Positions 1 through 11,082 of a DNA stretch of 64,000 nt are shown piece by piece; the stretch's first letter is position 1; every line of letters starts with the position of its first letter. The position numbers and the translations under genes were made by a program. The notes beneath the pieces were generated by a model. It was given only the letters and a program-made list of their open reading frames with translations. It ran no database searches and was not told where the DNA came from. The DNA comes from Chlorops oryzae (Eukaryota; Arthropoda; Insecta; Diptera; Chloropidae): NCBI GenBank assembly GCA_020466095.1, contig CM035808.1, positions 20,634,980 to 20,698,979 of the forward strand, read 5' to 3'.

Positions 1-320
1 AGAGAAAATTCTTCGTAACCTAATGTAATTTCATTGACTTCGTTCTGAAGAAATGCTGGGTTAGACCCTGCTTGGCTTGATACAACATCCAAATTTTTAT
101 CTCGAAAAGATGCTGTGGATGAGCATGCACTATTCATTGTTTTATGTTGTCTTTCTAAATGCATTCGGAAATAAGTGAAGTTTGTAAATGTTTGGTTGCA
201 ATTATTCTGTACACATTGAAGCTTTAAAAGTTTTGTTGTCATTAAGTGATCCACTTTAAAATGTGATATAAGAAGGGGAGCTGTGTTACATTTTTTATGA
301 CACTGAAAACAAATATACAT
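1..320 (-). CDS. C2H2 zinc-finger protein, N-terminal part (runs off the window)
   Basis: An ORF opens at an ATG at 320-318 and stays open to the window edge, about 106 codons. Two C2H2 fingers are visible: the first has C-x2-C with H-x4-H (residues about 4-25); the second has C-x4-C, twelve residues, then H-x4-H (about 36-58). After the fingers the sequence is polar with no recognised domain. C2H2 fingers normally bind nucleic acid, but two alone do not define a function. The ATG is only 16 nt beyond the stop of the SAM-domain gene on the same strand, so the two may share a transcript. A splice-acceptor-like TTTTCAG overlaps the first finger codons, but splicing there would destroy the first C-x2-C, so the ATG start is preferred. 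Similar short C2H2 proteins occur as uncharacterised multicopy families in insects; that link is recollection, not a search. Confidence 0.55.
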   Translation of the reverse strand, partial: MYICFQCHKKCNTAPLLISHFKVDHLMTTKLLKLQCVQNNCNQTFTNFTYFRMHLERQHKTMNSACSSTASFRDKNLDVVSSQAGSNPAFLQNEVNEITLGYEEFS

Positions 321-336
321 TTTAATTCGTTGTTAA

Positions 337-2683
337 TTAATTTTTTAGAAAATGAATAAGGGAAGCGACATTCGGAGATTTTTGATCAAAACGGGTGTTT
401 ATATCATAAAAATATTTTTGAATAAAAATCCAAGCTTGTTGGCAAGCTATTGGATATTCTAATGACATGACTTGAAAAATTTTAAAGCAAATGTCTATGC
501 TTCCAATCATCGAATCGCATTTAAGTAAGTTATTGTTAAAATATATAAAAAAATTTTTTACGTCTGTCTCAGATATACCTTCGACAACTACAAATGGCTG
601 CACGGTAAGCCCTACTGAATAATACTTATTTATTATAATATCGATTTGTCTCCGATAGTCGTTGATTGTAGTCACGCGAAGAATAAAACTTTCTTGGGCA
701 TCTATTATAGTCGGTCTTTTGTTGCGTTTTCCCGCTTTGTCTTGGAAACGCGCCATAGATGGCAAAACTGCGTTCAGAAGAATTAAAAGGATGTAGTCCT
801 GGCCATCTGCCGATAGAAAAATCTTGGTGTTTATCAAATTAGAAAGTGTTGTACAAACCTTTGTTTGTTGTCGATCTAGAATATGAAAATAATTGTTTGG
901 AAAACTCATTATTAAGGTTGCTTTCGTAAAATTGAGCAATTTTGGTTGTGAAAGCTTCCCATTGAGCAAGCAATAAATTTTCTTTTCCCGGATATATCAT
1001 TTCAAAGTCGATATTGATCTAAGAATTAATTGAAAAAATTGGTTTATAAAAAAATATATATATAAAAAATATATTGTAAGATATTTTACCAAATCAGAGC
1101 CCTTTGAATGCCCGAATTTCGGCCAATTTTCCAAAAATTCGATGCTTCCCATTTTCTTCAAATCTTCTTGACGAACATTAAATGTCACTCTCCATTTTCT
1201 AAGTACGTCTTCCCAGTCAGCACTATCACGATTTAATGAAAGCTTATAAGCTGCAGCAACAGACGAATCTATTTCCGGAATTTCGATAAGGTTTTTTAAA
1301 ACCGTTTCTTCGAATTCTTCTTGCGAAGAAAACGAATCTGAATTTTTTTGGTTTTGGGTAGAAAATTCAGCTGAAAATTTGGCTTTTTTATTCTTTAGGT
1401 TTCTATATTTTCCATAAAGTTTCCCACCAGGATTCTTTCTTCCTTTTCGAGGAATATAATAGTACTCCTATGAATGGGAATATATAAATAAAAATAATAA
1501 TAAACAATTGTGAATTTTATAATAAGTTTACCTGGACTTGTTTTTCAGATGGAAAAAGATCACAAATTTCATTGAAAACATTCATAAAATCTCTCGGGCC
1601 TAGTCGAACATTTTTATTCAAGATTGATTCAATTACGATGCGAATTAAAGCATCTCGTTTTTCTTTCGAAAGTATTTTATGAAAATTATAGAAGTCAAGA
1701 ATGTCTCTGCCCATAGATGATTCTCCCAACAACGAGGGCAAATTCTATAATGTAAAATAATGTAAATATAATGTAATAAGAATCGAATATATCCAGCACT
1801 AAATTCAAAATCGACACAACTTTAATTTGACGTTTGCAGATGAATTAAATCATTCAGTTTGTATTTCCGAAAATTTAGCTGAATTTGCTTACTTTATCAA
1901 ATAATTTTGTGACACCTCCTGAGTCAAATGATGAAGATGGAGTAGCTATTGGAGTTTTAAAGTTTTTAAGCCACTCCTCTACTTTGGATGGCATCGAAAA
2001 TGTGTCCTCTTCAATTCCAAACTGAAAAGCAAATATGATTATTTTATTCGTGATCATTTCAATTAAAGTAATAACCTTTTCCTTCTTCCACGCACACAGT
2101 TTTTCGCGGAACTCCATACGCAATCCAAGAGGTGGAATAGCTTCCTTCAAATCCTCATTATTCATATATTGAAGACTTCTAAAGGTGACATGTGAGCCTA
2201 AATAAAAATTCAAAAGAAACAAATTCGACGTTTCGTTTAGAATTTTTCCACGAAAATAAGCAAGAAACGAATACAATTGCGAATTTCTTAGCATGATGCA
2301 ATGCTTGCAGACACACACGAACGTGCAAAGGCCGCTTTTCGTTTGGTTTCTTCGTATGCTTTGAACATACATATGCACATATATATGAGTATGCGTAAAA
2401 AATAACGTTCCGTTAGGTTTGATCAGCGTGCTTGCATTCTATACTGTCACTCTTATAATTTTCACACAATTTTTAATATTCACTTAGGTTTTTAATAAAT
2501 AAACCTCATAAAATAACTGTACATACCTTTTAAATAATCAAAAACTGCTTCGAGTTTGAACTCACATAAAAGTTTTCTCAATAATTCATCGTCATCGTCC
2601 GATAGCGGCAAAATTGGAAGCGGAGCTGGTGAAATGGACGATAAAACATCGTCGTAGTCATCCTTATCCATTTCTTTTTCCAT
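337..2683 (-). pseudogene. SAM-domain (SAMD3-like) gene, six exons, frameshift in last exon
   Basis: Coding exons on the - strand are 2683-2527, 2197-2076, 2021-1893, 1744-1532, 1467-1090 and 1018-337. Each junction has GT-AG signals and the first five exons join in frame (333 codons); introns are 54-329 nt. The N-terminus is acidic. A SAM-like domain spans the exon 1/2 junction (LEAVFDYLKG, then FRSLQYMNNEDLKEAI and a Trp near its end). Later parts contain a GGKLYGKYRNLK stretch and, in exon 6, a helical region with LLNAVLP and PTIIDAQESFI. This layout resembles insect SAMD3-like proteins; SAM domains mediate protein-protein contacts. In exon 6 the frame entering from exon 5 (starting INIDFEMIYPG) stops at 839-841, while the conserved-looking remainder lies one base off. 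A single indel between about 850 and 970 explains this. It is either a young pseudogene or a sequencing error. Confidence 0.6.
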
Positions 2684-2788
2684 TTAAATTATATGATCAA
2701 GTTTTCAAGTTTTTTAATGTATTCACTTCTTTCATTTCACTTTAAAAACACTGCGTTTCGCACTTCACGAGTTTATTCGAACGGCGCT

Positions 2789-3036
2789 ATGTTAGTGTTG
2801 CCACAACCCTTTGTTAAATAAGTTCTTAAACCGACCAAAAATCTACCAACACAGCAAGTTTGCGGAAAATATATTATAATTAAACATGAATATGTGTTAT
2901 GTTATATTTTTTTTATATTATGTTGAAAAGTGGAACAATTCTCATTTAGATTTTTTAGTTAAAATTTTTACTATAATCAATATAATTTAAATATAAAATT
3001 TCATCAAAAATTAACACTATTGGGGCAACACTAATG
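2789..3036. repeat. Short inverted repeat pair upstream of the SAM gene
   Basis: TTAGTGTTGCCAC near 2791 is matched in inverse orientation by GGGGCAACACTAA near 3021-3033. The arms enclose about 230 bp of very AT-rich sequence just upstream of the SAM-domain gene. They could be the ends of a small non-autonomous transposon. No target duplication is evident. Confidence 0.35.
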
Positions 3037-3059
3037 CATTTCAGAGTATTTAAAAGTCA

Positions 3060-3175
3060 AGAATTAATTCTTGATTTTAGCACGTTTTCAGGTCGTATGC
3101 TAAATTCAAGAATGAAATTATAAGAATGTTGCATCCTCAAATCAAGAATTAAATTCTGAATTTTAGCATGCCATT
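3060..3175. repeat. Three copies of an ATTCTTGATTTTAGCA-like motif
   Basis: Related 15-16 bp motifs occur at 3068-3082 (+), 3098-3112 (inverted) and about 3153-3168 (+, with one change). Clusters of this kind are typical of subterminal transposase-binding regions, but no element boundary can be assigned. Confidence 0.3.
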
Positions 3176-3360
3176 TTTCTATCAGTGTATAAACTTGGTA
3201 TAGTCAACCATTCTGAATTTGAACCCCCTACGCTCTTCCATATGCACTAGTGTCCGACCGAAGATTCGGCTTTCATATTCGGCATAATCGGCCAATTTTT
3301 CTAAGGATCATTCTCAGAGCCCAACATCTAGCTGTTATAGATACTTACTGGGGTATCTCG

Positions 3361-3432
3361 ACTGGGTTAGCTCCTAAAACTAGCTGCAAGCCACCTAGTT
3401 TCCTATAGAAAAGCGAAAAAAGCTAACCCAGT
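3361..3432. repeat. Hairpin with 12-bp perfect arms
   Basis: ACTGGGTTAGCT at 3361-3372 is exactly inverted at 3421-3432 with a 48-nt loop. This is short enough to be a decayed miniature element or a chance hairpin. Confidence 0.3.
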
Positions 3433-3439
3433 AACAACA

Positions 3440-4360
3440 AACCTTGACAATAAAATTGGGAACTAACCCAACGGTTCACTGGTTTTAGGTTTTTTTTTTA
3501 TCAAATGTTTGTTTGAATGATTTTTAGTTGAAAGGTGATGTTCGAAAATAGACTTTTTTTCACAGTTCAGCTAGGAATAGGACATAAAGATATGTATATA
3601 TATTGTATATGCAAATTTTTAATTTAATGTAGCTATTTTACAGTTAATGATATCAACGTACCTCCGATTTGTACGCTTTATCGTTCAATATATGTGGTCT
3701 TTAACAACGACCACAAACTTGTTGTTTATGGCACGAATCAACTTTTTAATAAGTTTCCCCTCTTTAGGCATTTTGAAAAAATTAGTTCAATTTAGTATGC
3801 CTATTAAAATGTTGAATTGTAAAGTTTAAAAAAAAGCCTACTTCAGTGACTAAAATATTCAAAAAGCACAGTTAAATGCAAAAAAAATCAAAATATTCAA
3901 AATCCGAGCTCTAGTCATCACTGACTGCTTGTGATCATTGGTACATACCTATGATAAATGAAAAAGAGAAAAGCCCTGGTTTAATGAAATTAGAGCTCAA
4001 AAACTGGTGAGAATTCTAATTGTTTGAATAAAAAAAAATTCACTTCGAAAAGAGAAGAAACTCCGGAAATACCATGACACCTCATCATTGACACTTTGGG
4101 CTTTAAAATTTAAACAAAAATCACTCTCACGATCGCTGCGAGCCGAGAGGAAGGAGCACGTCTGCGTTAAGCGTCTGACTCTAGATGAACTTGAATTATG
4201 AAATGAAAATTATAATTTAATTGCTGAAGTCGTCTCATTGGAGATGATTTGGCTCGTCGAAAGGAGAGGTTTTTTTTCCATTCCGACGAGACTCTGAATT
4301 AAAATTGAAAATGAGAGTGCTTTTTCAGCTCGATGTTTTCTCATAAATTATCAATTGTAT
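3440..4360. other. Non-coding interval, no gene seen
   Basis: AT-rich sequence with short T and A tracts. Around 3860-3920 a stretch ending AATATTCAAAATCCGAGCTCTAG matches (inverted) one side of the palindromic repeat near 55065, so a fragment of that repeat family is probably present. Confidence 0.4.
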
Positions 4361-4361
4361 A

Positions 4362-4445
4362 CAGTCGACTCTCGTTAATTCAAACACTTGATAGTTCATA
4401 ATATTTTAAGAATCCCTCGAGTTTCGAATTAACGAAAGTCGACTG
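4362..4445. mobile_element. 84-bp pogo/Tigger-like miniature element
   Basis: The ends read CAGTCGACTCTCGTTAATTC and, inverted, GAATTAACGAAAGTCGACTG. Both are flanked by TA (4360-4361 and 4446-4447), the target duplication used by Tc1/mariner/pogo elements. The CAGT(C)...CTCGTTAA end style is typical of pogo/Tigger non-autonomous copies. It is too short to encode anything. Confidence 0.75.
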
Positions 4446-4954
4446 TATATGTATGTGTATTAAGGTGGGTCATTTTGTTGGACAAAAGAAGATAACACAG
4501 TGTTCTTTCACTAGTGAAATAAAATTAGGCTTTTGTTTGGAATGCCCAGGGAACCACAGAATTTTTTCCTGCGCTTTTTCAAAACAAGGTCCATCTTAAA
4601 CATGCCTAGAAGCATGCTACAAATTATTTCAGAAAAAATGATTGATTCTACATCTCAAATCGTTAATTGAAAATAAAGCGTATTCAATTGATGTGTTCCT
4701 TTCTGAAGTACTAGTTCTACTAAAATCCTTCCTCTTGATTAAGATAATTTTTAAAATCATTTGTTTGATAGTTCGTTGAAAATAAGCCGCGGATTCGAGC
4801 ACGATCCCTAATTCTAAGCTACGCCTCAAACCACACCCCTAGTGGCTAGTATCTTTGTTGCGTCACAAGCTTTTCAGACCACCCTCGTACAATTGGAATC
4901 AGCTGTTTAGCTAATGACAAAACCATAGTAAACACTTCTCATTAACTTTTCGTT

Positions 4955-5417
4955 AGCGCTAGCACTTTCGGGAGAAAGCAATAATATGCGGCATACTTTC
5001 GGGGGCAGCGGAATATATTTTGGGCAGAAAGACTTGTTGGGGAAGATGGCGGCGGGCGCGGAAGTGGTACTTACTGTCTCTCTCGCACGCGCTATTCATC
5101 CCGGGCTCCTTATAACATGGGTTTAAAATCTTATAACTAAGATTTATACAGCTCGGGGCTCCGTATAATTAAGCTTTAGCATTAGTAGCCGAAAAAATTA
5201 ATACATAAATATGTATCGATATATAATAAGATATGTATCGATAAAATGCGTCTTGGCCAAATTTGTTCGTGTCTGCGCTAAATCTGTAAAACAAAAGTTT
5301 GCGTCTTGACCAAATCAGGTGGTGTCTGAACTAGATCTCTATAACAACAAAAATCCCCCGAAATTATACCGCACATAAATTGGAATTAATAATTTCCCCA
5401 AAAGTATACCGCAATTA
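4955..5417. mobile_element. Degenerate long-inverted-repeat MITE
   Basis: The left arm (about 4955-5005) contains GCACTTTCGGGAGAAAG then TGCGGCATACTTTCGGGGG. The right arm contains, in inverse order, CCCCCGAAATTATACCGCA (5355-5373) and CCCCAAAAGTATACCGCAA (5396-5414). The arms thus match over about 50-60 bp with substitutions. The interior has no ORF of note. The superfamily cannot be assigned. Confidence 0.5.
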
Positions 5418-5463
5418 TTTGAATTTGCTTTGCATTCAAAATCCAAAGAAATATTTTGTAGTA

Positions 5464-6800
5464 TATTCCCTGCAGGATTATGGACTGACCCAAGTGTAGC
5501 CTTCGGTCAGTCCTTCATGGTACCAGTACTAGTCCCCTCATAATTCCACTTCTAATGTACTCAACTGACCTTTTTAACATGAGCCTGTCATTGGAGAGTC
5601 ACTAGTCCCCAAAAGTAATGACCGTAGGACGGGTTTTTTTTTAAGGAAAATAAGAAACCAATTTCTTAATTTATTCTAAGTTGATGAAAGTGTCATTTAC
5701 AGACTACCCTTAAACCATCCCGTTTATTGTTTATTACCGACCGCCGGCTAGCCGAATTCGATGGAGGGAACTCCCATAATATAACCGGTTGGATTTCTGA
5801 AATCGCGGCGGGGAGGTGAAATCCCCCACAAACCAGTGAGGGTTCCATTTTTTTCATAAGATTCAGTGCGGGTTCCTTTTTTTCATAAGATTCAGTGCGG
5901 GTTCCTTTTTTTCATAAGATTCAGTGCGGGTTCCATTTTTTTCATCAGAATCAGTGCGGGTTCCTTTTTTTCATAAGATTCAGTGCGGGTTCCTTTTTTT
6001 CATACGATTCAGTGCGGGTTCCATTTTTTTCATACGATTCAGTGCGGGTTCCATTTTTTTCATAAGATTCAGTGCGGGTTCCTTTTTTTCATAAGATTCA
6101 GTGCGGGTTCCTTTTTTTCATAAGATTCAGTGCGGGTTCCATTTTTTTCATCAGAATCAGTGCGGGTTCCTTTTTTTCATAAGATTCAGTGCGGGTTCCT
6201 TTTTTTCATACGATTCAGTGCGGGTTCCATTTTTTTCATACGATTCAGTGCGGGTTCCTTTTTTTCATAAGATTCAGTGCGGGTTCCTTTTTTTCATAAG
6301 ATTCAGTGCGGGTTCCATTTTTTTCATCAGAATCAGTGCGGGTTCCATTTTTTTCATAAGATTCAGTGCGGGTTCCTTTTTTTCATAAGATTCAGTGCGG
6401 GTTCCATTTTTTTCATCAGAATCAGTGCGGGTTCCTTTTTTTCATAAGATTCAGTGCGGGTTCCTTTTTTTCATAAGATTCAGTGCGGGTTCCTTTTTTT
6501 CATAAGATTCAGTGCGGGTTCCATTTTTTTCATCAGAATCAGTGCGGGTTCCATTTTTTTCATAAGATTCAGTGCGGGTTCCTTTTTTTCATAAGATTCA
6601 GTGCGGGTTCCATTTTTTTCATCAGAATCAGTGCGGGTTCCTTTTTTTCATAAGATTCAGTGCGGGTTCCTTTTTTTCATAAGATTCAGTGCGGGTTCCA
6701 TTTTTTTCATAAGATTCAGTGCGGGTTCCATTTTTTTCATACGACCGGTCAAAGGCCAGTCCATCTTAGGATATTGACCGGCTCATTATTGCAGGGAATA
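5464..6800. mobile_element. Inverted-repeat-bounded element carrying a minisatellite
   Basis: TATTCCCTGCA at 5464-5474 is inverted at 6790-6800. A second inner inverted pair is ATGGACTG near 5480 and CAGTCCAT near 6757. AGTATATTC occurs at both outer flanks and may be a target duplication, although it overlaps the left arm. Most of the interior is the 29/30-bp minisatellite. It is probably a non-autonomous DNA transposon of unassigned superfamily. Confidence 0.5.
5831..6745. repeat. 29/30-bp minisatellite, about 31 copies
   Basis: Tandem copies of a unit containing CAGTGCGGGTTCC, a T tract and CATAAGATT run without interruption. Length alternates between 29 and 30 bp because some copies read CCATTTTTTT and others CCTTTTTTT. 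Subvariants CATAAGATT, CATACGATT and CATCAGAAT recur in order, suggesting multi-unit duplications. Copies are nearly identical, so expansion was recent. The ORF through it is a by-product of the repeat. Confidence 0.95.
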
Positions 6801-9729
6801 TTTTTCAGTATATTCGTGTTGTTCCATTGAATGAAACACATTTATTTTTTAAACTAAATTTGAGCTTCTTTCAATTAAAGAAAATGTTTGTCTTCAAAGT
6901 GACTGAGGAGATGGAGATGTAATGTTAAAAAACATTCGAGAAAAATGATTTAAAAATTTGCCAATAAAAACGTTTGAAAAATGAAAGATTAAACTACCGT
7001 AGGATCTTAATATTTCGCCGTGAAAAATTCGCTCCCTCCTGCCCTTTATGTAGTTCCGTATGTTAATCAAAACATCGGTTTCATCTTTATTTATCATCAA
7101 TAAAAAATGTGGGTTTTTTACTGATTTCCGACAAAAAAAAAAAAATCACATGTAACCAAGTCCCCCGCGTCTCCTCAACAAAGTTGACTTTTTCTCGATT
7201 TTCATTCATTTTCATCCAATATGGAAATTCTGTTTTATTTTCGAATTTTCGCATCGGTCTGTGGTTTCCAGTTAGGATTCTGCGAAATCTGAGAGCATCT
7301 GACGTCATTATTTGAGACTTTGAATGGGAATCGAACGAGTTTCGTTTTTCAACTCACGTTTCTGAAGTCAGCTTCGAAAAATATTTATTAATTAGGGAAA
7401 ATTTTAATTGAAATGACATTTCTGCTTATTAAAGGCGCACATTTTTGTTTTTTTTTTTTTTTTTTTGTTTGCTTGTACATATTTTTAATTATTTATTCCA
7501 TTTACTGTGTGGGCTTGGAACTGCCGTTCGACCCAGCATTGCACATTTCGAATTTAATTAGCGGAAATTTATAGGAATATATTGTGGGTATTTATATTGA
7601 ACCATATTGTGGAACGTTTTTGAATTGAAGTCATGCAATTTCAATTTGAAAGTGGAAAGTTTACTACCCGACGTTGCTCTGACAGCATTTGATTTCGATG
7701 GGTTTGTCTAATTATAACCTTAGTCCTTATATTGTGGGGCATTATTTACCAGTTAAAAGCTCACTGTCCTTAGAGTTGCATACCTAAAAGCATATCCGAT
7801 TATTGGAAAATTGTTTCCCCTACTTTTGAGGTCAATTTTATCTAAAATCCATGGGTTTTCTTTTTCAATGAGATCTAATTCTCGGAGCCGTTAAATTTTG
7901 AGTCCCCAGGTGATTCCATTATTTTGAGGCACCTTTTTTGTATTGGTCATATAAAAAGCAAAACGTTTTTACTTCTCTACAAAGAAAAAATTGCTACCAA
8001 AAATCAATTTAGAGAATTTTGTTACATGGAAAATTACGCCTTTGACATGGGAGAGAATCCCTCAAAATGACAGCATTGCCGCTTCTAGGCAACTTAAATC
8101 CTTAAATTCAGTCAACCTTACCCTCCCATACAAAAATTCCCAGTGTAAAAGAAGTCCCAACGGAATTCTTCGGAGTAGTGCTTTTCCCAAGGCCCCAAAA
8201 AAACAACGCCCAGGACTATTTCGCGAGACCAAAGGAGTCATTTAAAAAAAAAAAAAATTATATATGAAAGAGGGTCCAAACAGCAAAACAGGAACATTCA
8301 AGTAATCCGAAAAGTACATTTTTTCCATATTAAGCTCCGTGCTCTTTTCCCCCGTAAAAACTTTCATTTAGAGCGTTTTAGGAGCAAATTCACTCCGGAA
8401 AAGAAGTCTTTTGGTTGGCTGGGTTCTATTTTTCAATGGAAAAGTTAGAAAGACTAATTTCGGGTAGAGAAAAACGATTCTGAAATTATTTTTACAAACT
8501 TATTTTTCTTTTTTATTGATTCGAATAAACTCCTTGTAGAGACTCATTAGTCTAGACTCTAGAGACGAAGCCAGGAATTATAGAGTGAAGGAATCCTGGA
8601 ATCCAATTGAATTAAAAGAAATATCAATCCTTCGATGCTTAAATGAATTTTGTAGCCTTCCCTTCTTTCAGAAACTTAACTCCCGGATGCACAAACGTAT
8701 TTTCCCCTGCGACTGACTCGCTTTAAAGCATTCGTTCCAGCCACCGCAACCTCTGAGCATTTTAAACAAAAATAAGTCATTCGGATTTATATCCAAGTGC
8801 GAACGCGCACCTTTCCATAACTAGTTAAATGATTACTAAGCTCATTCGAAGATCATCTTATCAGTGGGCGTTCAATCCCAAATGCAAAAACAAACGAACA
8901 AACAAACGAATTCGAATTCCCTGGGCCCATAAATTCATTCCATACTCTCGATTTGAAAACGCACATTCGCTTCTCGCCGATATTAAGTGAAAATCTAAAT
9001 ATATCGGGGAAATCGAATTGTGTGGCTATCATCTCAAGTGATTAGCAACTAGCGGCCTTAAACAAAAAAATGAAAAAAAATAAAGAAATATTTAGCAAAC
9101 TACAAATGTGAATAAACTTTTTGTGTTGGGCAAGAATATTAAATAATCATCATTTCCGCATGATTCTATTCGCTCACCTGAAAATCTCTGGGCATCAACC
9201 GAAACGCGTTCGAATCAATTTTCGGCAAATTCTCTGCCTGGCGGTTTACAATCGTATATTTTGATGAATCAGCCGCGAGTCTCGAGAGAATCTTTCACGC
9301 CAGACACTTGACGCTCTTTTCTTTATGTTTTATTCAATTTTTTTTTTCTTATCTTTTTCTTTGACGTTCGCGGTCTCAACGAAGCTTGCGGGCCGAATTG
9401 AATGTCCGAAACTCTTAAGACCACTGCTTTAAGGGCCTTCAACAAAAACTTTTTTCTTGAGATTAACCCTCTTCTGCTGACAGCGAACAGAATACGATAA
9501 TTAATATTGATAATTCTTTTATGAAGAATGTTCACTTTTTTTGGTTTATTGATTTACGCAAAACAAACCAAAACAAACAAAAAAAAAAAAATTGGGCCAG
9601 AAATCTTTGAGGCTTTGGGGGCAAAAACACTTCCACCTCGTTCAATATATACGCGAGAACTGAATTTATTTAAATGCCTTCTGCTCTGACTAAACGCTTG
9701 TACGCAGTACCTAAGAGTATAGATTGGAT
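6801..9729. other. Non-coding interval, no gene seen
   Basis: About 2.9 kb of AT-rich sequence with an interrupted T tract near 7445-7466 and an A tract near 8245. ORFs here are short, in conflicting frames, and lack recognisable domains. Confidence 0.5.
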
Positions 9730-9895
9730 CAGGAGTTCCCAAAGTGTGCGCCGCGGCACCATGGTGCACCGTTGAAAATAAAGAGGGCCGCCATGAGTCG
9801 AACCTCTATCGTTATCCGCGGGTAAATATAAATATAAAGCAACAATTCCTATTTTGAGCGCTCGCATCTTTAAAGAACATGACACATACATACAT

Positions 9896-10239
9896 CAGTG
9901 CTGTCGGAATTACTACAATTGTAGTATTTTACTACATTTTCATCACCCTTACTACTAAATATTGAAATATTACTACATTTCTCTAGAAATTTTTTCTCAA
10001 AAATGAAAAAAGACAGCTATACAACATTTTGTTTAAATTTTGTAAAATTTACTCGGATACAGTAGTACCATTCCTGTTCCATCCAGGAAATAGTTTTTAA
10101 GAGAAGTGCATTCGTTAAATATAATATTATATTTCCAACCCATTTTATTTGATTTCCTAAACGTACTACAAAATGTCCCAAAACACTACTAAAAAAAGCA
10201 AGCTATACTACTAAACGAAAATTGAAAACGACAGCACTG
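9896..10239. mobile_element. 344-bp hAT-type MITE with perfect 8-bp target duplication
   Basis: The ends are CAGTGCTGTC (9896) and GACAGCACTG (to 10239). Both sides carry ACATACAT (9888-9895 and 10240-10247). The interior contains repeated TACTAC(A) motifs in both orientations near the two ends, typical of subterminal repeats. There is no coding capacity. It sits inside the larger hAT-like element. Caveat: the flank is ACAT-repetitive, so the duplication is less informative than usual. Confidence 0.75.
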
Positions 10240-10619
10240 ACATACATCCATACATACTCGTCGCTGTCGCTCACTCGCCGAAAACTACCTACGATATCCT
10301 AAGCCCCCTACGTCTTTATATGCCTTGACTGTTTGCAAAAACTTTTATTTATGTTACAAAAAACAAATAATATCGAATTTAAATGATTTTACATGAGAGT
10401 AGCAGTCTCAAGTCTTATTCCCCGCTTTGAAAAACTGTAGGCAAATTATTAAGTTCACCCGTCGCATTGATTTGACGAAGTAATGTCGTATTTTATTTTT
10501 TTCTTTAGTCTTTTTTCACGTTCTTAGTTCTAACTCTGGATTCTTATAAATATAATAAAACTCAACTTCATATTATGGATGTTTTAATTTTTATGCCTAT
10601 CTACCTAACTGCTGTTATT

Positions 10620-11082
10620 GTTTCTTTTGACTTAATGTAGGCGCTGTCCGATTTTCGCCGATTGCACCTGTGTAACCGAGGGCTTTGCTGCGAATATCGG
10701 CAAAAGAAAGCATGTGCCATGCGGAGCCGCGAAAAAAGCACAGCCACAACACTTATCAAAGTTCAAGTCATTCGATCATAGACGCCGTGCAAAACAGTTT
10801 GTTCAAGTTCCGTCGACGCAAGGTCGCTTTTACAGTTTTTTCGTACGTTCGCCGGTTCTTCCTCTCGTTCCCGCGTTTTTTTTTTTGTCTCGCAATTCCG
10901 CGTTAAGTGTTAGTTTTAAGAAAAACAAAAAGGAAAACCGAAACACCGCGATCGGGTAACAGTGCAAATTATACCAAAATTTTAAACGGGAATCGCGCCG
11001 CGAAATCCAACAACATCCGCATCGTCATCATCATCATCGCCTTCACAGCCAGATCAACAAGATTGGAAGACAACGGACAAAG
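10620..11082 (+). other. Possible non-coding first exon with splice donor
   Basis: This stretch is richer in GC and CpG than its surroundings and ends in CAACGGACAAAG followed by GTACGTGG, a good donor at 11083. It has the composition of a fly 5' leader and no long clean ORF. It could be an upstream exon of the PRRX-like gene, whose start codon is at 18919, splicing for example to a TTTTCAG at 18845-18851. It lies inside the hAT-like element at 9730-11246, so it may equally be transposon filler. A transcript is needed to decide. Confidence 0.25.

Noticed and set aside
5831..6745. 29/30-bp direct repeats considered as a CRISPR array, and the ORF through them as a gene
   Set aside because: Units are contiguous with no unique spacers, and the sequence context is eukaryotic. 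The Phe/Ser-rich ORF merely translates the tandem unit.
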